From positions 97,421,307 through 97,485,306 of the forward strand of contig OZ010800.1 in NCBI GenBank assembly GCA_963932465.1: a stretch of 64,000 nt of DNA. Direction: 5' to 3'. Positions 58,267-64,000 of the stretch are shown here, piece after piece (positions within the stretch are counted from its first letter, which is position 1; every line of letters begins with the position of its first letter). The DNA is from Maratus speciosus (taxonomy: Eukaryota; Arthropoda; Arachnida; Araneae; Salticidae). The notes beneath the pieces are model-generated. The model ran no database searches. It was not told the DNA's origin and saw only the letters and a list, made by a program, of their open reading frames with translations. Both the position numbers and the translations under genes were made by a program.

Positions 58267-61200
58267 AAATAAAAAAGAAAAGTGCCCAGCTAAACTGATG
58301 GCATTGAGCTCACAGGCTATTCACACTAATTGTATATTATACACATATTTTAAAGAATAATGCCCCTCAAAAAAATAAGTGAAAGGGAATTAGCCCCCGT
58401 TTCCCCCTTTATACTTAACCAGTGAACCTCCAAATCTCACCAGGGAAGCCCCTTATCAAAATAAACCGGTATACCAAATTTGGAGCAAATCGATTAATCC
58501 TGCAAAAAAAAAAACATTTATCTAAATTAAGGGGGTGGACTAGCCCCCCTTTATCTATAACCAATGAATCGCCAAAACGTATCAGGGAAGCTCCTTAACA
58601 TAATAAACCGGTATACCAAATTTGGAATAAAGCGAATAATTCTGCATGAAAAACCCGTTTATATAAATTAAAATGGGTGGACTAGCCCCCTTTCCCCCCT
58701 TTATTCTTAACTAATGAACCCCCAAAACTAATCAGGAAAGTTCCTTAACTTAATAAACCAGTATACCAAATTCGGAGCAAAATCGAATAATTCTGCATGA
58801 AATACCCATTTATCTGAATTAAAAGGGGTGGACTAGCCCACTTTCCCCTCTTTATTCTTAACTAATGAACCTCCAAAACTAATCAGGGAAGTTCCTTAAC
58901 ATAATAAACCGGTAGATCAAATTCAGAGCAAATCGAATCATTCTGCATGAAAAACCCGTTTCTCTGAATTAAAAGGGGTGAACGAACCCCGTTTTTCCCC
59001 CCTTATCCTTAAGCAATGAACTCCCAAATCTAATGAGGGAAGTTCATTAACATAATAAACCGGTATACCAAATTCGGAGCAAATCCAATGATTCTGCGTG
59101 AAAACCCCATTTATCTGAATTAAGGGGGTGGACTAACCTCCCTTTTTCCCCTTTATTCTTAACCAATGAACCCCCAAAACTAATCATTGAAGTTCCTTAA
59201 CGTAATAAACCGGTATACCAAATTCGGACAAAATCGAATGATTCTGCATGAAAAAACACATTTATCTGAATTAAGGGGGGAGGACTAACCCCGTTTTCCA
59301 CCTTTATCCTTAACCAATGAACTCCCAAAACTAATCAGGGAAGTTCCTTAACATAATAAACCGGTATACCAAATTCGGAGCAAATCGAATAATTCTGCAT
59401 AATATACCCATTTATCTGAATTAAGGGGATGGACTAACCCCCCTTTACCCCCTTTATACTTAACAAGTGAACCTCCAAATCTAATCAAGGAAGCTCCTTA
59501 TCATAATAAACCGGTATACCAAATTTGGAGCAAATCGAATAATCTTGCAAAAAAAACATTTATCTAAATTAAGAGGGTGGACTAGCCCCCCTTTATCCTT
59601 AACCAATGAATCGCCAAAACGAATCAGGGAAGCTCCTTAACATAATAAACCGGTATACCAACTTCGGAGCAAATCGAAACATTCTGCATGAAAAACCCAT
59701 TTATCTAAATTAAGAGGGGCGGGCTAACCTCACTTTTCCCCCTTTACCCTGAACCAATGAAGCCCCAAAACTATTCAGGGAAGTTCCTTAACATAATAAA
59801 CCACTATACCAAATTCGGAGCAAATCGAATCATTCTGCATGAAAAACACATTTATCTCAATTAAGGGGGGTGGACTAACCCCGTTTCCCCCCCCCCCTTT
59901 ATCCTTAACCAATGAACTCCCAGAACTGATCAGGGAAGTTCCTTAACATAATAAACCGGTATAACAAATTCGGAGCAAATCGAATCATTCTGCATGAAAA
60001 ACACATTTATCTGAATTAAGGGGGGGATGGACTAACCCCGTTTTTCCCCCTTTATCATTATCCAATGATCTCCCAAAGCTGATCAGGAAGTTCCTTAACA
60101 TAATAAACCGGTATACCAAATTCGGAGCAAATCGAATCATTCTGAATGAAAAACCCATTTATCTGAATTAAGGGGGGGGGGGGTGAACTAACCCCATTTT
60201 TCCACCTTTATCCTTAACCAATGAACTCCCAAAACTAATCAGGGAAGTTCCTTAACATAATAAACCGGTATACGAAATTCGGAGCAAATCGAATGATTCT
60301 GCATGAAAAACCCATTTATCTGAATTAAGGGGTGGACTAACCCCCCTTTTCCCCCTTTATCCTTAACCAATGAACCCCCAAAATTAATCAGGGATGTTCC
60401 TTAACATAATAAACCGGTATACCAAATTCGGAGCAAATCGAATGAATCTGCATGAAAAACCCACTTTTCTGAATTAAGGGGGGGGGGGTGAACTAACCCC
60501 ATTTTTCCACCTTTATCCTTAACCAATGAACTCCCAAAACTAATCAGGGAAGTTCCTTAACATAATAAGCCGGTATACGAAATTCGGAGCAAATCGAATG
60601 ATTCTGCATGAAAAACCCATTTATCTGAATTAAGGGGTGGACTAACCCCCCTTTTCCCCCTTTATCCTTAACCAATGAACCCCCAAAATTAATCAGGGAT
60701 GTTCCTTAACATAATAAAGCGGTATACCAAATTTGGAGCAAATCGAATGATTCTGCACGAAAAACCCATTTTTCAGAATTAAGGGGGGTGGACTAACCCC
60801 GTTTTCCCCCTTTATCCTTAACGAAGGAACTCCCAAAACTAATCAGGGAAGTTCCATAACATAATAAACCGGTATACCAAATTCGGAGCAAATCGAATAA
60901 TTCTGCATAATATACTCATTTATCTGAATTAAGGGGGTGGACTAACCCCCCTTTACCCCCTTTATACTTAACAAGTGAACCTCCAAATCTAATCAAGGAA
61001 GCTCCTTATCATAATAAACAGGTATACCAAATTTGGAGCAAATCGAATAATCTTGCAAAAAAAAAACATTTATCTAAATTAAGGGGGTGGACTAGCCCCC
61101 CTTTATCCTTAACCAATGAATAGCCAAAACGAATCAGGGAAGCTCCTTAACATAATAAACCGGTATACCAAATTCGGAGCAAATCGAATCATTCTGCATA

Positions 61201-61729
61201 AAAAACTCATTTATCTGATTTAAGGGGGTGTACTAACCCCGTTTTCCCCCTTTATCCTTAACCAATGAACTCCCAAAACTAATCAGGGATGTTTCTTAAC
61301 ATAATAAACCGGTATACCAAATTCGGAGCAAATCGAATGATTCTGCATGAAAAACCATTTTTCTGAATTAAGGGGGGGTGGACTAACCCCGTTTCCCCCC
61401 CTTTATCCTTAACCAATGAACCCCAAAAACTAATAATGGATGTTCCTTAACATAATAAACCGGTATACCAAATTCGGAGCAAATCGAATGATTCTGCATG
61501 AAAAACCCATTTTTCTGAATTAATGGGGGTGACTAACCCCGTTTCCCCCCTTTTATCCGTAACCAATGAACTCCCAAAACTAATCAGGTAAGCGCCTTAT
61601 CACAATGAACCTAGGAAAAAATTTTGAAGCAAATCGGATGTTTCAATCAAGAGTTATCGCGTTACGTACATACATACATAACAGAACGGGAGGGCACATT
61701 AGCTCTCAGGCTTTGATAGCCTGTGAGCT
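58267..61729 (+). repeat. unit 11 (long class)
   Basis: 3.46 kb. Long-class leader; it combines the front of unit 5/6 type with the ATCATTATCC-marked monomers of unit 8 and the unit 6-type tail. Confidence 0.85.
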
Positions 61730-63587
61730 AAATAAAAAAGAAAAGTGCCCAGCTAAACTGATGGCATTGAGCTCACAGTCTATTCACACTAATTGTATAT
61801 TATACACTTATTTTAAAGAATAATGCCCCTCAAAAAAATAAGTGAAGGGGAATTAGCCCCCGTTTCCCCCTTTATACTTAACCAGTGAACCTCCAAATCT
61901 CACCAGGGAAGCCCCTTATCATAATAAACCGGTATACCAAATTTGGAGCAAATCGAATAATCCTGCAAAAAAAAAAATTATCTAAATTAAGGGGGTGGAC
62001 TAGCCCCCCTTTATCTTTAACCAATGAATCGCCAAAAAAGGAATCAGGGAAGCTCCTTAACATAATAAACCGGTATACCAAATTTGGAGCAAAGCGAATA
62101 ATTCTGCATGAAAAACCCGTTTATATAAATTAAGTGGGGTGGCCTAGCCCCCTTTCCCCCTTTATCTTTAACCAATAAACCCCTAAAACTACTAAAGGAA
62201 TTCCTTAACATAATAAACCGGTATACCAACTTCGGAGCAAATCGAATCATTCTGCATGAAAAAACCATTTATCTGAATTAAAAGGTGTGGACTAGCCCCC
62301 TTTCCCCCCTTTATTCTTAAATAATGAACTCCCAAAACTAATCAGGGAAGTTCCTTAACATAATAAACCGGTATACCAAATTCGGAGCAAATCAAATCAT
62401 TCTGCATGAAAAACACAATTATATGAATTAAGGAGGTGGACTAGCCCCATTTTCCCCTTTATTCTTAACCAATGAACCCCAACAACTAATCAGGGAAGTT
62501 CCTTAAGATAATAAACCGGTATACCAATTTTGGACTAATCAGGGATGTTCCTTATCATAATAAACCGGTATACCAAATTCGGAGCAAATCGAACCATTCT
62601 GCATGAAAAACCCATTTATTTCAATTAAGAGGGGCGGGCTAACCTCCCTTTTCCCCCTTTACCCTTAACCAGTGAACCCCCAAAACTAATCAGGGAAGTT
62701 CCTTAACATAATAAACCGTTATACCAAATTCAGAGCAAATCGAATCATTCTGCATAAAAAACTCATTTATCTGATTTAAGGGGGTGTACTAACCCCGTTT
62801 TTCCCCCTTTATCCTTAACCAATGAACTCCCAAAACTGATCAGGGGAGTTCCTTAACATAATAATCGGCATACCAAATTCGGAGCAAATCGAATCATTCT
62901 GCATGAAAAACACATTTATCTGATTAAGTGGGGTGGACTAACCCCGTTTTCCCCCCTTTATCCTTAACCAATGAACTCCCAAAACTGATCAGGGAAGTTC
63001 CTTAACATAATAAACCGGTATACCAAATTCGGAGCAAATCGAATCATTCTGCATGAAAAACAAATTTATCTAAATTAAGGGGGGGGGACTAACCCCGTTT
63101 TTCCACCTTTATCCTTAACCAATGAACTCCCAAAACTAATCAGGGATGTTCCTTAACATAATAAACCGGTATACCAAATTCGGAGCAAATCGAATGATTC
63201 TACATGAAAAACCATTTTTCTGAATTAAGGGGGGGTGGACTAACCCCGTTTCCCTCCCTTTATCCTTAACCAATGAACCCCAAAAACTAATAATGGATGT
63301 TCCTTAACATAATAAACCGGTATACCAAATTCGGAGCAAATCGAATGATTCTGCATGAAAAACCCATTTTTCTGAATTAAGTGGGGGTGACTAACACCGT
63401 TTCCCCCCTTTTATCCATAACCAATGAACTCCCAAAACTAATCAGGAAAGCGCCTTAGCACAATGAACCTAGGAAAAAATTTTGAAACAAATCGGATGTT
63501 TCTATCAAGAGTTATCGCGTTACGCACATACATACATACCAGAACGGGAGGGCACATTAGCTCTCAGGCTTTGATAGCCTGTGAGCT
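61730..63587 (+). repeat. unit 12 (short class)
   Basis: 1858 bp. Close to unit 7 in length and order, with unit 9 variants near the leader (AAAAAAGGAATCAGG). Leader repeat altered to GAGCTCACAGTCTATTC. Tail has small private changes (GTTACGCACATACATACATACCAG). Confidence 0.85.
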
Positions 63588-64000
63588 AAATAAAAAAGAA
63601 AAGTGCCCAGCTAAACTGATGGCATTGAGCTCACAGGCTATTCACACTAATTGTATATTATACACTTATTTTAAAGAATAATGCCCCTCAAAAAAATAAG
63701 TGAAGGGGAATTAGCCCCCGTTTCCCCCGTTATACTTAACCAGTGAACCTCCAAATCTCACCAGGGAAGCCCCTTATCAAAATAAACCGGTATACCAAAT
63801 TTGGAGCAAATCGATTAATCCTGCAAAAAAAAAACATTTATCTAAATTAAGGGGGTGGACTAGCCCCCCTTTATCTTTAACCAATGAATCGCCAAAACGT
63901 ATCAGGGAAGCTCCTTAACATAATAAACCGGTATACCAAATTTGGAGCAAAGCGAATAATTCTGCATGAAAAACCCGTTTATATAAATTAAGGGGGGTGG
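63588..64000 (+). repeat. unit 13 (mosaic, truncated by window end)
   Basis: The leader is short class (ACACTTATTT, AGTGAAGGGG). Long-class markers follow (CTTATCAAAATAAACC, CGATTAATCC, AACGTATCAGG), then short-class TTGGAGCAAAGCGAAT. Switches within 300 bp suggest gene conversion. Confidence 0.8.

Larger units (their letters stand above)
35709..64000 (+). repeat. two-level tandem array (satellite of Helentron-like units)
   Basis: 28.3 kb of tandem repeats continuing past the window end. Level one is a monomer of ~147-155 bp. Its consensus contains CAGGGAAGTTCCTTAACATA, AATAAACCGGTATACCAAAT, TCGGAGCAAATCGAATCATT and CTGCATGAAAAACC. A G-run then GGACTAACCCC, a C-run and TTATCCTTAACCAATGAA complete it. 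Level two groups monomers into units, each opened by a leader (AAGTGCCCAGCT, then GGCATTGAGCTCACAGGCTA) and closed by a conserved tail with (ACAT)n and a terminal hairpin. All units point the same way. No protein-coding function is supported. Confidence 0.95.

Noticed and set aside
35709..64000. CRISPR-like array
   Set aside because: Repeats are ~150 bp, contiguous and diverged, with no unique spacers; the context is eukaryotic.
35709..64000. Centromeric or telomeric identity of the array
   Set aside because: No telomere-type short repeat and no CENP-B-box match seen; position on the chromosome is unknown.
1..64000. Host protein-coding exons
   Set aside because: No frame outside the mobile elements carried a recognisable domain or a plausible splice-joined series; short exons cannot be excluded without transcript data.

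Overview
The window is eukaryotic nuclear DNA, very AT-rich, with no convincing host gene, bacterial operon or CRISPR locus. It is made almost entirely of transposable-element remains and satellite DNA. The transposase relics (two mariner types, a pogo-like tail, a hAT-type protein) and the Ty3/gypsy and Ty1/copia fragments resemble families common in arthropods. An arthropod, perhaps an arachnid, is my best guess, but nothing here fixes the species.

Layout, left part (1-10 kb). A dead mariner transposase (25-727, +) carries a 32-A run inside its old reading frame. A decayed Ty3/gypsy element lies on the minus strand (about 2.64-5.9 kb). It has a gag-like ORF with a SAP-like segment, zinc knuckles, a DTGS protease and a reverse transcriptase that is split by a ~510 bp insertion and ends in what looks like Ty1/copia RT sequence. 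Then come a 0.4 kb tandem duplication (6.9-7.76 kb) and a tRNA-like sequence on the minus strand at 7.9 kb.

Middle part (10-35.7 kb). An 8.4 kb LTR element (10044-18450) has two ~1.39 kb LTRs beginning TGTTG and ending CAACA, a primer-binding-like site and a polypurine tract. Inside are gag, a zinc-knuckle ORF, a broken protease and a short ORF ending in a YDLRPR motif. No reverse transcriptase, RNase H or integrase is visible, and part of that space holds a 588 bp foldback with 270 bp arms. Further right are a pogo-like element with TA target duplications (23515-25084), a TTAA-flanked MITE (25732-26461), a 969 bp mariner with TA duplications (26701-27669) inserted in an older dispersed repeat, and a 2.5 kb hAT-type element (29865-32381) with an 8 bp target duplication and a nearby paralogous empty site.

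Right part (35.7-64 kb, running off the end). One tandem array is built on two levels. The monomer is ~150 bp, with a GGTATACC palindrome and a G-run/C-run hairpin. Monomers are grouped into 12 complete higher-order units of 1.5-4.1 kb plus a 13th that is cut off. Every unit begins with the same leader and ends with the same 29-nt hairpin, and the leader carries an inverted copy of the hairpin stem. This is the architecture of Helentron/HINE-type rolling-circle elements with internal minisatellites, here strung head to tail. The units fall into short and long classes with diagnostic leader differences, and several recent duplications (3.02 kb, 1.36 kb) and mosaics can be read directly. This array is the most unusual object in the window. 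Its mobile origin is an inference from structure; no rolling-circle protein is encoded here.
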